The notes below the pieces were generated by a model. That model saw only the letters and a list, made by a program, of their open reading frames with translations, was not told the DNA's origin and ran no database searches. From Tessaracoccus sp. MC1679 (GTDB taxonomy: Bacteria; Actinomycetota; Actinomycetes; Propionibacteriales; Propionibacteriaceae), in assembly GCF_014164775.1 (NCBI RefSeq), contig NZ_JACJGB010000001.1:248001-312000 (forward strand): DNA of 64,000 nucleotides, given 5' to 3'. This document shows positions 7,724-17,219 of the stretch, piece by piece; within the stretch, counting starts at the first letter, position 1; each line of letters opens with the position of its first letter. Position numbers and translations under genes: made by a program.

Positions 7724-9961
7724 ATGACGATGACACTCACCGCCCCCACCCAGCCGCACCCCCCGTCGGCGACCCACGCCCCCGTCGGGCGCCTGTGGGT
7801 GGACCGGACGCTCGTGGACTTCCTGGACCGCGAGGCGCTGCCCGTGGCCGGGGTTGACCGAGAGCGGTTCTGGGCCGGCTTCGAGCGCGTCTTCGGCGAG
7901 TTCTCCGAGCGCAACCGAGGCCTCCTCGACGAGCGGGAGCGGATGCAACGCGCCATCGACGCCTTCCACCGCGCCACCCCCGGAACCCCCTACGCGCCGC
8001 ACTACCGGGCGCTGCTGCGGGAGATCGGGTACCTGCTCGACGAGCCCACCGGGATCCGGGCCCGCACCACGAACGTGGACGCGGAGATCGCGGAGATGGC
8101 GGGCCCGCAGCTGGTGGTCCCGGTCACCAACCGCAGGTTCGCGATCAACGCCGCCAACGCCCGGTGGGGCTCGCTGTACGACGCGCTGTACGGCACCGAC
8201 GCCATCAGCGACGACGGCGGCGCGGGCCGTGGGGCCAGGTACAACCCGGCGCGCGGCCAGCGGGTCATCGCATGGGCCAGGGAGTTCATGGACCGGGCCG
8301 CCCCCCTGGCCTCGGGCTCCCACGGCGAGGTGGTGAGCTACGCGGCCGGGAAGGAGCTGCGGGCGACCCTGGGCTCGGGCGAGACCATCGGACTGGCGAC
8401 GCCGTGGGCGTACGTGGGCTACCGGGGTCCGGCGGAGTCGCCGTCGGCCATCCTGATCGAGAACAACGGCCTCCACATCGAGCTCCGGATCGACCCCACC
8501 GGGCCGATCGGCCGCTCCGATCTGGCCGGGATCGACGACATCGTCCTGGAGTCCGCCGTCACCGCGATCATGGACTTCGAGGACTCCGTGGCCACCGTCG
8601 ACGGCCCCGACAAGGCGATCGGCTACCGCACCTGGCTCGAGCTCAACGCAGGCACCGCCTCGGAGGAGATGGAGAAGGGCGGGCACTCGTTCCTCCGGAC
8701 CCTGGCCGACGACCGCACCTTCACCCGGGCCGACGGCGGGGAGCTCACCCTGCACGGGCGGGCGCTGATGCTGTGCCGCAACGTGGGGCACCTGATGACC
8801 ACACCCGCCGTCCTCGACTCCGAGGGCCGCGAGCTCCCCGAGGGCATCCTCGACGCCCTGGTCACCAGCCTGTGCGCCATCCCGGGGATGTCGTCGCACA
8901 ACCCACGGCGCAACTCACGCACGGGATCGATCTACATCGTCAAGCCCAAGCAGCACGGGCCGGCCGAGGTGGCCTTCACCAGCGACCTGTTCGCCGCCGT
9001 CGAGGACGTGCTGGGCCTGCCCCGCACCACGCTGAAGATGGGGATCATGGACGAGGAGCGGCGCACCACCCTCAACCTCGCGGCGTGCATCGCGGAGGCG
9101 GCGGACCGGATCATCTTCATCAACACCGGATTCCTGGACCGGACCGGCGACGAGATCCACACCTCGATGGAGGCCGGGCCGATGACCCGCAAGGCGGAGA
9201 TGAAGCAGGCCGCCTGGATGCAGGCCTACGAGGACTGGAACGTCGACGTCGGCATCGCCTGCGGCCTGCCGGGCCGGGCGCAGATCGGCAAGGGCATGTG
9301 GGCGAAGACGGACCTGATGGCGGACATGGTGGCCGAGAAGATCGCTCATCCCTCCTCGGGGGCGACCACCGCATGGGTGCCTTCCCCCACCGCCGCGACA
9401 CTGCACGCCACCCACTACCACCGCGTCGACGCGCGGGGGCGGCTGGACGAGATCGCGGAACGTGGGCGGCGGGCGTCGCTGGATCAGCTGCTGGAGATCC
9501 CACTGGCGCCCAGCACCCGCTGGACGCCTGAGGAGCGGCAGCAGGAGGTGGACAACTCCTGCCAGTCCATCCTGGGCTACGTCGTCCGCTGGATCGACCA
9601 GGGCGTCGGGTGCTCGAAGGTGCCCGACATCACCGACACCTCGCTCATGGAGGACCGCGCCACCTGCCGGATCAGCTCCCAGATGTTGGCCAACTGGATT
9701 CGGCACGGCATCGTCACCGAGGGCTTCGTCGTCGAGGCGCTGAAGCGGATGGCGCGGGTGGTCGACGCGCAGAACGCCGACGACCCGGCCTACCGTCCGA
9801 TGTCGCCGGGTGTCGCGGGCGGCGGGGCGTTCGAGGACTCGATCGCGTGGTGCGCGGCCAGGGACCTGGTGATCCAGGGCGCGTGGTCGCCCTCGGGCTA
9901 CACAGAGCCGATCCTCCACGCGCGGCGCCGGGAGTACAAGGCGCGCTACGGGCTCAGCTGA
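7724..9961 (+). CDS. glcB: Malate synthase G
   Basis: A 745-aa malate synthase of the monomeric G type, condensing glyoxylate with acetyl-CoA to malate. Family landmarks include [18 protein letters not shown] with the metal-binding acid, [29 protein letters not shown], and [20 protein letters not shown] 7724 follows AAGGAG. Together with isocitrate lyase it lets the cell grow on acetate or fatty acids. The last 8 bp overlap the converging pyrE. Confidence 0.97.
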   Translation: MTMTLTAPTQPHPPSATHAPVGRLWVDRTLVDFLDREALPVAGVDRERFWAGFERVFGEFSERNRGLLDERERMQRAIDAFHRATPGTPYAPHYRALLREIGYLLDEPTGIRARTTNVDAEIAEMAGPQLVVPVTNRRFAINAANARWGSLYDALYGTDAISDDGGAGRGARYNPARGQRVIAWAREFMDRAAPLASGSHGEVVSYAAGKELRATLGSGETIGLATPWAYVGYRGPAESPSAILIENNGLHIELRIDPTGPIGRSDLAGIDDIVLESAVTAIMDFEDSVATVDGPDKAIGYRTWLELNAGTASEEMEKGGHSFLRTLADDRTFTRADGGELTLHGRALMLCRNVGHLMTTPAVLDSEGRELPEGILDALVTSLCAIPGMSSHNPRRNSRTGSIYIVKPKQHGPAEVAFTSDLFAAVEDVLGLPRTTLKMGIMDEERRTTLNLAACIAEAADRIIFINTGFLDRTGDEIHTSMEAGPMTRKAEMKQAAWMQAYEDWNVDVGIACGLPGRAQIGKGMWAKTDLMADMVAEKIAHPSSGATTAWVPSPTAATLHATHYHRVDARGRLDEIAERGRRASLDQLLEIPLAPSTRWTPEERQQEVDNSCQSILGYVVRWIDQGVGCSKVPDITDTSLMEDRATCRISSQMLANWIRHGIVTEGFVVEALKRMARVVDAQNADDPAYRPMSPGVAGGGAFEDSIAWCAARDLVIQGAWSPSGYTEPILHARRREYKARYGLS

Positions 9962-10496
9962 GGCCGAGGTCCGAAAGGTCCACCGCGTAGCGGTACTCCA
10001 GACCGGCGTCGCCGACCTTCTCGGCGGCGCCGGTCCCGCGGTCCACCACCACGGCCACCGCGACCACCTCGCCCCCGGCCTCGCGCACGGCCTCGACGGC
10101 GGTCAGGGCCGAGCCCCCCGTCGTGGAGGTGTCCTCGACCACGAGCACGCGGCGACCCGCCACCTCGGTGCCCTCGATCCGGCGCTGCATCCCGTGCCCC
10201 TTGGCGGACTTGCGCACCACGAAGGCGTCAAGCCGGCCGCCCTCGGCGGCCTTGGCGTGCAGCATCGCGGTGGCGACGGGGTCAGCGCCAAGCGTGAGCC
10301 CACCGACGGCGTCGAAGTCCAGGTCCGCGACCAGCTCGTTCATCACGCGACCGACCAGGGGCGAGGCGGCGCCGTCGAGGGTGACGCGGCGCATGTCGAT
10401 GTAGTAGTCGGCCTCTTTGCCGGACGCCAGCGTGACCTTGCCGTGCACGACGGCGAGGGCCTTGATGTGTCCGATGAGTTCGCTGCGGTCTGTCAT
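9954..10496 (-). CDS. pyrE: Orotate phosphoribosyltransferase
   Basis: A 180-aa PRTase that joins orotate and PRPP to make orotidine monophosphate in pyrimidine synthesis. The PRPP-binding signature is [27 protein letters not shown], and the orotate/flexible loop region is [17 protein letters not shown]. Length matches the short actinobacterial form. Its start overlaps the stop of the upstream sortase-like gene by 4 bp (ATGA), so the two are translationally coupled. Confidence 0.95.
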   Translation of the reverse strand: MTDRSELIGHIKALAVVHGKVTLASGKEADYYIDMRRVTLDGAASPLVGRVMNELVADLDFDAVGGLTLGADPVATAMLHAKAAEGGRLDAFVVRKSAKGHGMQRRIEGTEVAGRRVLVVEDTSTTGGSALTAVEAVREAGGEVVAVAVVVDRGTGAAEKVGDAGLEYRYAVDLSDLGLS

Positions 10497-11311
10497 TTCA
10501 TCTCCGTTGTATCCAGGACGCCGAAACCGACGGCGCGGTCCGGGGTGTCGATGAGGTCTTCGTGGGTGGTCAGAGTGAGGATGGCCTCGGTGGGCGCGAG
10601 GTCGGGTTTCCCGGGGACGGGCTCGAGGACCCAGGAGTCGTCGCGGTGCACCGTCAGCTGCGAGGGCGGGAGCGTGACCCGGTAGGTGTAGATGGCCTGG
10701 GCTGTCTCGATGACCACCTCATCGTCCACCTGGACGCTGAGCAGGTCCGCGAAGGGTGCCCCGTGCGTGAGCCTGAGCCCGGCGAGGGCGACGTTGCCGA
10801 CCTGCCCCGGGAGCGCCGTCGACGGGTACCACCCGACGGATTCTGTGAGCAGGTCTTCGTCCACGCCTGCGGCGATGGGCCATTCGAGGTTCTGTCCCGG
10901 GAGGCGCAGGATCCAGGCCAGCTCGCCCGGGCCGGGGGCCAGCTCCGCTGGGAGTTCGCCGTCCTCGGCGGGCGGCGTAGGTGTCGCGGTGGCCCACTGG
11001 TCGCGGAGCTGGGCCACGCTTTCGGCGGCGGCGCCGCGGGCGAGCCAGGTGGTGCCGAAGACCTGCCAGGCGAGGAATCCGGTGACGGCGAGTGTCGCGG
11101 CGAGGATCACGAGCCCGCTGACGGTCAGCGGCGACACGCGACGCCGCGACTCGGCGCCGCGGGACGGCTGCTCAGGCCCTGCCTGGTCCGACTCGGGCTC
11201 GACGGCACGGGATGGGCTGACGGGCTTGCCCGAGCCGTCTCGCTCAGCAGCGACCGCAGGCTCGTCACCCTCGCCCTCGCCGGCGGCCCGCTTCGCTTCC
11301 ATGCGCGCCAT
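10493..11311 (-). CDS. Catalytically dead sortase-like membrane protein
   Basis: A 272-aa protein with a charged N-terminal tail, one TM helix (about residues 62-85) and a class E-like sortase domain. In active sortases the barrel carries a GHR..YGAPF His and a TLTTC Cys. Here the His motif reads ALAGLRLTHGAPFADLL and the Cys motif TLTTHEDLIDTPDR, so both catalytic residues are gone while the fold residues and the Arg region remain. It therefore cannot act as a transpeptidase by the known mechanism and may be a structural or binding relic. The gene is intact and coupled to pyrE. Confidence 0.8.
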   Translation of the reverse strand: MARMEAKRAAGEGEGDEPAVAAERDGSGKPVSPSRAVEPESDQAGPEQPSRGAESRRRVSPLTVSGLVILAATLAVTGFLAWQVFGTTWLARGAAAESVAQLRDQWATATPTPPAEDGELPAELAPGPGELAWILRLPGQNLEWPIAAGVDEDLLTESVGWYPSTALPGQVGNVALAGLRLTHGAPFADLLSVQVDDEVVIETAQAIYTYRVTLPPSQLTVHRDDSWVLEPVPGKPDLAPTEAILTLTTHEDLIDTPDRAVGFGVLDTTEMK

Positions 11312-11538
11312 TCTTCCCTAACCGGCCCGCCGTGGTGGTCCCGCTCCCAGGCGCCAACCACATCGGGCGATTCGAGGCCGCCGCGCGGTAGAGGCCAGGC
11401 GTCAGGCGCGACGCCCGCGGCAGCGGGACGCGAGTTCGAGGCTTCACGCTCAGGAGGAGGTGGGGTGACCGGCACTGGGGTCCCGTCTCCGCGCTTGGGC
11501 GCCTCGGGCCGAGGGGAGAGCGGTGAGGGGAGCGCCCG
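11312..11538. other. Non-coding gap between sortase-like gene and cobT
   Basis: These 227 bases lie between the cobT stop and the sortase-like gene start, both on the minus strand. I see no convincing ORF or RNA, only GC-rich sequence. TTAGGG just before ATG 11311 could be a -10 box of the sortase-like gene. Confidence 0.4.
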
Positions 11539-12594
11539 TCACCCCTCCGCGACACCCGCGGAGTCGAACGTCGCCATCTCCCGCAGGATGCGCGCGGCCG
11601 CCTGGACCGTCGGCAACGCCAGCGCGGCGCCGGTGCCCTCGCCGAGGCGGAGATCCAGGTCCACGAGCGGCTGCAGGTCCAGCCACGTGAGCGCCGCCTT
11701 GATGCCGGGCTCGACGCCCGCGTGACCCGCGATCAGGTATCCGGTCACCGCCTCGTCGAAACCCGCCGCGACACACGCCGCCGATGCCGCGATCACCCCG
11801 TCGATGATCACCGGCACCCGGCGCGCCGCCGCGCCGAGGATGAAGCCCGCCAGGGCTGCGTGCTCGAGCCCGCCGACTGCGGCCAGGACCCCCAGCGGGT
11901 CCGCGGGGTCCGGGCGGTGCAGGGCCAACGCGCCCTCGATCACGGCGATCTTCCTGCTCAGCATGTCGTCGCCGGCGCCGGCCCCGCGGCCCGTCACGGA
12001 GGTCACGGGCAGGCCCGAGAACGCGGCGATCAGCGCGCTGGCGGGCGTGGTGTTCCCGATGCCCATCTCGCCGGTGAGGAGGATGTCGGCGCCGCCGTCG
12101 ATGGCCTCGTTGGCCGCCTCGATGCCCACCTCGAGGGCCGCCCGGGCCTCATCGAGCGTGAGGGCCGGCTCGACGGAGAAGTCGCGGGTCCCGGACCGGA
12201 CCTTGCGGGCGCGGATCCCGGGGTGCTTCGGCACCTCCACCGCGACACCCACATCCGTGACCCACACGTCGGCCCCCACCTGGCGGGCGATGGCGTTGAT
12301 GGCCGCGCCGCCCGAGGCGATGTTGAGCGCCATCTGGACCGTGACCTCCTGCGGCCAGGGGCTGATGCCCTGCACGCAGACGCCGTGGTCGCCGGCGAAC
12401 AGGCCGATGACGGCGTGCTCGGGCAGCGGGGGCGGGCAGGCGTCGGCGATGGCCGCGAGCCGGTTGCCGATCTCCTCCAGCCGGCCGAGGCTCCCGGCGG
12501 GCTTGGTGAGGGTCAACTGCCTGGCGCGGGCCGACGCCAAGGCGTCGGCGGAGGCGGGGCGGAGGGCGGCGAGGGTGTCGTCGAGGAGGGTCAT
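11539..12594 (-). CDS. cobT: Nicotinate-nucleotide--dimethylbenzimidazole phosphoribosyltransferase
   Basis: A 351-aa CobT that activates the lower ligand base, making alpha-ribazole phosphate from dimethylbenzimidazole and nicotinate mononucleotide. Typical segments are LTKPAGSLGRLEEIGNRLA, LFAGDHGVCVQGISPWPQEVT, GEMGIGNTTPASAL and the C-terminal LRLGEGTGAALALP with the catalytic Glu. ATG 12594 is chosen over a much longer open frame that is only the shadow of the neighbouring cobC. It is separated from the other cobalamin genes by the cobK remnant on the other strand. Confidence 0.96.
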   Translation of the reverse strand: MTLLDDTLAALRPASADALASARARQLTLTKPAGSLGRLEEIGNRLAAIADACPPPLPEHAVIGLFAGDHGVCVQGISPWPQEVTVQMALNIASGGAAINAIARQVGADVWVTDVGVAVEVPKHPGIRARKVRSGTRDFSVEPALTLDEARAALEVGIEAANEAIDGGADILLTGEMGIGNTTPASALIAAFSGLPVTSVTGRGAGAGDDMLSRKIAVIEGALALHRPDPADPLGVLAAVGGLEHAALAGFILGAAARRVPVIIDGVIAASAACVAAGFDEAVTGYLIAGHAGVEPGIKAALTWLDLQPLVDLDLRLGEGTGAALALPTVQAAARILREMATFDSAGVAEG

Positions 12595-12614
12595 GGCGTC
12601 CTTGTCTTCGATGG

Positions 12615-12933
12615 TTGGATGGGCTGGTGATTCTGATCCTTGGTGGCACCGCGGAGGGCTGACGGCTGGCCGAGGTGTTGGTGGGACGCGATGCGGTGCT
12701 CTCGTTGGCCGGCCGGACCCGCGCCCCCCCCCTCGTGGCGGGAGAGGTGCGGATCGGAGGCTTCGGAGGGGTCGACGTGCTGGTGACCAAGGACGCCCGC
12801 GGCCCGCACACCGACGCGAAACTGGCTGTGGCCGCGGAGCGGGGCGCCGCCGTCGTGATGATCCGGCGTCCTGCGTCGCCCTTGGGTGCCCGAGGTGGCC
12901 GATGTCGCGGCCGCCCTGGCCTGGCTGGGCTGA
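12615..12933 (+). pseudogene. cobK: Decayed precorrin-6A reductase (cobK/cbiJ) remnant
   Basis: Reading from about 12615 gives LVILILGGTAEG, then an in-frame TGA where Arg is expected (CGA to TGA would explain it), then RLAEVLVG and SLAGRTRAPPLVAGEVRIGGFGG. The next residues jump to VTKDARGPHTDAKLAVAAERGAAVVMIRRP, a motif normally about 100 residues further on, so the middle is deleted. A frameshift follows before VPEVADVAAALAWLG and the stop. These are the N-terminal Rossmann and C-terminal motifs of precorrin-6A reductase. The gene cannot make an active enzyme. A functional copy would have to lie outside this window. Confidence 0.8.
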
Positions 12934-12935
12934 CG

Positions 12936-15710
12936 TCACGGCCAGCCGTTGAGGTCGGAGAAGGCTGCGGCCAACCGACGGTGGACGTCGGGGGTGCGAA
13001 CGGCGAACCGCAGCCAGGTGGGGCCGAGGCCGGGGAACGTCTCTCCGCGCCGCACGGCGAATCCGCGTTCGGCAAGCGGCTCCCGCAGCGACATCGGCGA
13101 CAGCGCCGAGGCGTCGGCCAGCACAAATGGCGCGTGACCATGGACGACGGCGAGTCCCGCGTCCGTGAGGCGCGCGGCGAGATCCGCTCTGGCCCGTGCG
13201 GCCTCCTCCGCGAGGCGGGAGGCCTCGGCGGAGGCGCGCGGGGAGGTGCAGGCCACGGACGCGCGGATCGCGGGTGTGGACACCGACCACGGCGGTTGCT
13301 GGGCAGCCAGGAGCGCGATGAGGGCCGGGTCGCCGATCACGTAGCCCACCCGCAGGCCTGCTAGCCCCCAGGTCTTCGTGAGCGAGCGCAGCACGAGGCG
13401 CCCCGGCATCGTGGGCGCGATGAGGGTCTCGGTTTCGCCAGGGATCGCGTCCATGAAGGCCTCGTCGACGACGAGAATCCCGGCCGGGAGCGCGGCGAGG
13501 TCCGCCGCGAGGTGGAGGACGCCGGTGGGGTTGGTGGGGTTGCCGACGATGATCAGGTCCGCCGCCGGAACCTGGGAGGGGACGAGCCGGAAGCCTGTGT
13601 CGGGCCGGAGCAGGTGGCGGCGGGGGTCGCGGCCGGCGGCCCGCAGCGCCGCCTCAGGCTCGGTGAACTGCGGGTGGACGACCAGCGCGTCGCCGGGGAG
13701 GGCGCGGGCGATGAGGGTGAACGCCTCGGCGGCGCCGGCGACCGGGAGCACGATGGCGGGGTCGACGCCGTGGTGGGCGGCGATGGCGTCGCGGGCGGGG
13801 CGGGGGTCGGGGTAGGCGGCGAGATCGCCGTCGCCGAAGATCTCCTCTGCCAGCCAGGTGGGTGTCGCGGGGACCCGGACGTTGACGGCGAGGTCGACGA
13901 GGCCGGGGGCGAGGTCGCGGTCGCCGTGGTGCAGGAGGTCCACGGTGCCGGGCACGAGCCGGGTCGGGTCGGGGGTGCGCGGTTGCTGTTCCTCCAGGCA
14001 GGGTCTCGGCCCCCTCAGGGGGTCGGGATCCGATCTGGAGGAACGCTGGCCGCGCGCGTGGGTCGAGCCTGCCTCGGGATCGTCCAGCTCCGCCGTCTCC
14101 CCCCGCTCCCTGAGGAGCCCCGGCACCGAAGGCACCTCCGGCGCCCCCACCCGCTCCCTGAGGAGCCCCGGCACCGAAGGCACCTCCGGCGCCCCCACCC
14201 GCTCCCTGAGGAGCCCCGGCGCCGAAGGCGCCTCGGGCGTCTCGAAGGGTTGTGACCCAGGTCCCCACGCAGGCTTGGGTTCTCGACCCTTCGAGACGGT
14301 CCCCGCCGCTTCGCGGGCGGACCTCCTCAGGGAGCGAAGAGAGACGGCCGCTTCTACTCGCTCCTGGGCATGTGCTGCGTCGGCGAAGCGCTGGGCCAAC
14401 TGTGGGTGGCCGGCCCAGTGGACGTGCAGGTACGACGCGTGGAGGGTCTCCCCCGCGACACCGTCATCCCTGCCGTCCAACAGCCAGGCCGGCCCGACAG
14501 CTGCGGTCTCGCCCGCGGCCGCATCCAGACTCACCGTCGTGCGGTGGAACTCGTGCCCCGTCACCTCCTCGTCGGGGCGGCCGAGCAACGTGTCCCGCGA
14601 CGACACCGCGACCCTGTAGCCCATCGTCAATCGCGGCCCCATCGTCGCGTCCGCCTCGACGGCGCCCACCATCCCGCGACCGTCCAGGCTCCGGCACAGG
14701 TACAGCAGCCCGGCGCACTCCGCGACCGTCGGCAGCCCGCCCGCGACAGCAGCCCGGATCTCCCCCGTCAACGGCGAATTCGACGCCAACTCCCCCGCGT
14801 ACACCTCCGGGAACCCGCCGCCGAGCCACAGCCCGGCCGTCCCCTCCGGCAGCGCGGAATCCACGAGCGGGTCGAACTCCACCACCCGGCACCCCGCCGC
14901 CTCCAACAGTTCGTCGGTCTCCGGATAGCGGAACGTGAACGCCCGTCCCCCGGCCACGGCCACCACCGGCCGCCGGTCCGACGGCGGCGACACCTCCCGC
15001 GCCGGATCCCACGGGGCGACGTCCAGCTCCGGCGCCCCAACGGCCACCGCCAGCAGCGCCTCCACATCAACGTGCTCGGCCACCACCTCGCCCATCGCCG
15101 CGACCCTCGAGTCGTCGCGTTCGGCCACCGGCACCAGGCCCAGGTGTCGCGACGGCGCCTCGATGTCCAGCGCCTTCGGCAGCACCCCCAGCACCGGCAG
15201 CCCCACCTCCTCGACGGCGGCGCGGGCCTCCGCGGCGTGCCGGTCGCTGCCCACCTGGTTGAGGATCACCCCCGCCACGCGCACGCGGGGATCGAACCGC
15301 GCCATGCCCAGCGCCACCGCGCCGACGCTCCGCGACGTGTGCCGGGCGTCGATCACCAGCACCACCGGCGCGTCCAGCAGCCGCGCCACGTGCGCCGTCG
15401 ACCCGAATCCGCCGGTGCCGAGGCGCCCGTCGAACAGCCCCATCACGCCCTCGATCACCGCGACATCCGCCCCCACCGCACCGTGCGCGAACAGGGGCCC
15501 CATCCGCGCCTCGCCGCACAGGAACGGATCGAGGTTCCGGCCCGGTCGGCCGGTGGCGAGGCCGTGGTAGCCGGGGTCGATGTAGTCCGGCCCCACCTTG
15601 AACGGCGCAACCTCCAGCCCGCGCGCCCGCAACGCGGCCATCAGCCCCGTCGCCACCGTCGTCTTCCCCTGCCCCGACGACGGCGCCGCGATCACCAGCC
15701 GGCTCACCAT
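12936..15710 (-). CDS. cbiA: CbiA cobyrinate a,c-diamide synthase fused to CobC/CobD-type decarboxylase
   Basis: A 924-aa fusion. Residues 1 to about 440 are cobyrinic acid a,c-diamide synthase: P-loop APSSGQGKTTVATG, VIEGVMGLFDG, and a glutamine amidotransferase half with AECAGLLYLCRSL and a C-terminal LHASYLHVHW. Residues about 580-924 are a PLP-dependent L-threonine-O-3-phosphate decarboxylase-like domain with NPTNPTG and the PLP lysine in RSLTKTWGLAGLRVGY. The linker is Pro/Arg-rich and encoded by repeats (three 48-bp units plus palindromes). ATG 15710 overlaps the small upstream ORF. Both halves look intact; whether the chain is cleaved is unknown. Confidence 0.9.
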   Translation of the reverse strand: MVSRLVIAAPSSGQGKTTVATGLMAALRARGLEVAPFKVGPDYIDPGYHGLATGRPGRNLDPFLCGEARMGPLFAHGAVGADVAVIEGVMGLFDGRLGTGGFGSTAHVARLLDAPVVLVIDARHTSRSVGAVALGMARFDPRVRVAGVILNQVGSDRHAAEARAAVEEVGLPVLGVLPKALDIEAPSRHLGLVPVAERDDSRVAAMGEVVAEHVDVEALLAVAVGAPELDVAPWDPAREVSPPSDRRPVVAVAGGRAFTFRYPETDELLEAAGCRVVEFDPLVDSALPEGTAGLWLGGGFPEVYAGELASNSPLTGEIRAAVAGGLPTVAECAGLLYLCRSLDGRGMVGAVEADATMGPRLTMGYRVAVSSRDTLLGRPDEEVTGHEFHRTTVSLDAAAGETAAVGPAWLLDGRDDGVAGETLHASYLHVHWAGHPQLAQRFADAAHAQERVEAAVSLRSLRRSAREAAGTVSKGREPKPAWGPGSQPFETPEAPSAPGLLRERVGAPEVPSVPGLLRERVGAPEVPSVPGLLRERGETAELDDPEAGSTHARGQRSSRSDPDPLRGPRPCLEEQQPRTPDPTRLVPGTVDLLHHGDRDLAPGLVDLAVNVRVPATPTWLAEEIFGDGDLAAYPDPRPARDAIAAHHGVDPAIVLPVAGAAEAFTLIARALPGDALVVHPQFTEPEAALRAAGRDPRRHLLRPDTGFRLVPSQVPAADLIIVGNPTNPTGVLHLAADLAALPAGILVVDEAFMDAIPGETETLIAPTMPGRLVLRSLTKTWGLAGLRVGYVIGDPALIALLAAQQPPWSVSTPAIRASVACTSPRASAEASRLAEEAARARADLAARLTDAGLAVVHGHAPFVLADASALSPMSLREPLAERGFAVRRGETFPGLGPTWLRFAVRTPDVHRRLAAAFSDLNGWP
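13988..14044. repeat. Inverted repeat inside the cbiA-cobC linker
   Basis: GTTCCTCCAG (13988-13997) pairs with 14035-14044 around a GC-rich inner hairpin (CCCCCTGAGGGGG-like). It lies in the reading frame of the fusion linker without breaking it. Confidence 0.6.
14102..14245. repeat. Three 48-bp tandem repeats encoding the fusion linker
   Basis: Units begin at 14102, 14150 and 14198; the first two are identical, the third has drifted. On the minus strand each encodes 16 residues, APEVPSVPGLLRERVG. The unit contains CGCTCCCTGAGGAG and a small GCACCGAAGGCACC hairpin, the same parts found at one end of the palindromic repeats at 14239 and 60428, so the array probably grew from such an element. 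Confidence 0.85.
14239..14340. repeat. REP-like palindromic element (in-frame copy)
   Basis: GTCTCGAAGGGT (14239-14250) is the perfect complement of 14286-14297. A second hairpin with a CGCTTCGCG loop (about 14299-14320) and CCTCCTCAGGGAGCGA follow. The same layout occurs at 60428-60535. This copy is translated as part of the cbiA-cobC linker. Confidence 0.8.
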
Positions 15711-15829
15711 TCGATGCCGGCCTGCCCGCGCTGGCACTGCTGGGAGGGGTGCTGGACGAGGGCCATCTCCGTGACGAGGCACCGCGACGATCGGCCGCTG
15801 CCGCAGGTCGCGCGTGTGGGCGCGCTCAC
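15704..15829 (-). CDS. 41-aa Cys-containing protein in the cobalamin operon
   Basis: GTG 15829 overlaps the cbiT stop (GTGA), and its own TGA (15704-15706) lies inside the first codons of cbiA (ATGGTGA). The product has 41 residues with three Cys (TCGSGRSSRCLVTEMALVQH, then QQCQRGQAGIEW). The precise coupling on both sides shows that ribosomes are expected to pass through it. I do not recognise the family. The Cys/His content would suit metal handling, but that is speculation. Confidence 0.65.
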   Translation of the reverse strand: MSAPTRATCGSGRSSRCLVTEMALVQHPSQQCQRGQAGIEW

Positions 15830-16425
15830 CGCGACCCCTCCACCACGTACGCCCAACTCACCACTGCGCGCGCGGGCGTCCACCCCAACAGGCGGCCGAT
15901 GGGTGCGGCGTGCTCGTGGTGCAGCCGGGCGAGCTGCCCGCCCCACCGTCGGTACGCCGCGACACACACCTCCTCGGCCTCCACCGTCACCCCGTGCACG
16001 ACGAGCCGGCCCCCCACCGGAAGCGCATCAACCGCCCGCTCCAGCAACGAGGCAGTCGCTCCCCCGCCGATGAACACCGCGTCGGGCCGGGGCAGGCCAT
16101 CCACCGCCTCCGCGACACCGGCCTCCACCAGCCGAACCGCCCCCGCGGGCGCCAGCCGGGCCGAGTTCGCCGCGACCCTCGCCGCCCGCTCCGGCACCCG
16201 TTCGACGGCGACCGCCCGGGCCCCGTCGGCCGCCCGGCACCACTCGATGGCCACCGAGCCGGCCCCCGCGCCGAGGTCCCACAGCAACTCGCCTGCCAGC
16301 GGCCGCAGCAGCGCCAACGCGGACGCGCGGATGTGTCGCTTGGTGATGAGCCCGTCGTGTTCGAAGACGTCGTCCGGGAGGCCGGGGGTGCGGCCGAGCA
16401 GGGCGCCGTCGGGGTCGATGATCAT
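15826..16425 (-). CDS. cbiT: Cobalt-precorrin-6B C15-methyltransferase (decarboxylating)
   Basis: A 199-aa class I SAM methyltransferase of the CbiT type, which methylates C15 and decarboxylates the acetate side chain in ring C. The N-terminal [26 protein letters not shown] and the SAM loop [18 protein letters not shown] are family hallmarks. The partner activity, C5 methylation by CbiE, is encoded in the cbiEGH fusion elsewhere in the window. It overlaps cbiO upstream and the 41-codon ORF downstream by 4 bp each. Confidence 0.95.
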   Translation of the reverse strand: MIIDPDGALLGRTPGLPDDVFEHDGLITKRHIRASALALLRPLAGELLWDLGAGAGSVAIEWCRAADGARAVAVERVPERAARVAANSARLAPAGAVRLVEAGVAEAVDGLPRPDAVFIGGGATASLLERAVDALPVGGRLVVHGVTVEAEEVCVAAYRRWGGQLARLHHEHAAPIGRLLGWTPARAVVSWAYVVEGSR

Positions 16426-17219
16426 TGGCGGATTCCATCCGGAAGGAGAGCGAGTACCTGGTCGAGGTCGCGCGGCGCGCCGGCGAGCCCCAGGCGGGCC
16501 GCGAGCTCCAGGGGCCAGGGGCGGCGCAGCTGGGCGGCGCGGAGCAGGACCTCGTCTCCGAGCAGCGACGGCGGCCCCTGCGTCACGTGACCATCCAGCA
16601 CCACGGCCACGTCGTCGGCCCAGGCCAGGGCGAGGTCGACGTCGTGGGTGGCCAACACGATCCCCGCGTCCAGACCGGACAGCGTGGCCAGCAGGTCGGC
16701 GACCCCTGCGGGATCGAGCCCGGCCGTCGGCTCGTCGAGCAGCAGCAGGTCTGGCCGCATCGCCACCGCCCCCGCCAGCGCCACGCGCTTGCGTTCGCCG
16801 AAGCTCAGCTGGTGCGTGGGGCGGGCGGCGAGGTGGGCGATGCCGAGCAGCGCGAGAGCCTCATTGGTGCGGGCGCGGGCGTCGTCGTCGCTGAGTCCGA
16901 GGTTGAGCGGGCCGAAGGAGACGTCCTGGGTGACATCGGCGGAGAAAAGCTGGTCGTCCGGGTCCTGCAGCACCAACTGGACGCGGCGGCGGTGCGCCCG
17001 CAGCGCGGCCCGCGTGTGGGTGAGCGGCTGCCCGTCGAGGGTGACCCGGCCGTCGGCGGCAGGCAGGGCCCCGGCCAGGCACTGCAGAAGTGTGGTCTTG
17101 CCCGAACCGTTGGCGCCGAGGAGCGCCACCCGCCGCCCCGACGCGGCGGAGAGGTTCGCCCCCGTCAACACGGCCGAGCCGCCCGGATACCCGACGACGA
17201 CTCCCTCGGCCCGGAGCAT
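16422..17219 (-). CDS. cbiO: Cobalt ABC (ECF-type) transporter ATPase
   Basis: A 265-aa ATPase of the CbiMNQO cobalt uptake system. Walker A is GANGSGKTT, the Q-loop [28 protein letters not shown] is the CbiO/EcfA signature, the ABC signature is [14 protein letters not shown] and Walker [16 protein letters not shown] 17219 overlaps the cbiQ stop (TGATG); a GTG at 17222 is an alternative. It works with the CbiQ scaffold and the CbiM/CbiN substrate subunits encoded just upstream. Confidence 0.96.
   Translation of the reverse strand: MLRAEGVVVGYPGGSAVLTGANLSAASGRRVALLGANGSGKTTLLQCLAGALPAADGRVTLDGQPLTHTRAALRAHRRRVQLVLQDPDDQLFSADVTQDVSFGPLNLGLSDDDARARTNEALALLGIAHLAARPTHQLSFGERKRVALAGAVAMRPDLLLLDEPTAGLDPAGVADLLATLSGLDAGIVLATHDVDLALAWADDVAVVLDGHVTQGPPSLLGDEVLLRAAQLRRPWPLELAARLGLAGAPRDLDQVLALLPDGIRQ

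Noticed and set aside
7703-9919. Several long open frames overlapping malate synthase on both strands
   Set aside because: Arg/Pro/Gly-rich shadows in other frames of a clear gene.
14370-16073. 567-codon plus-strand frame across cbiA and cbiT
   Set aside because: His/Arg/Pro-rich shadow of two well-supported genes.
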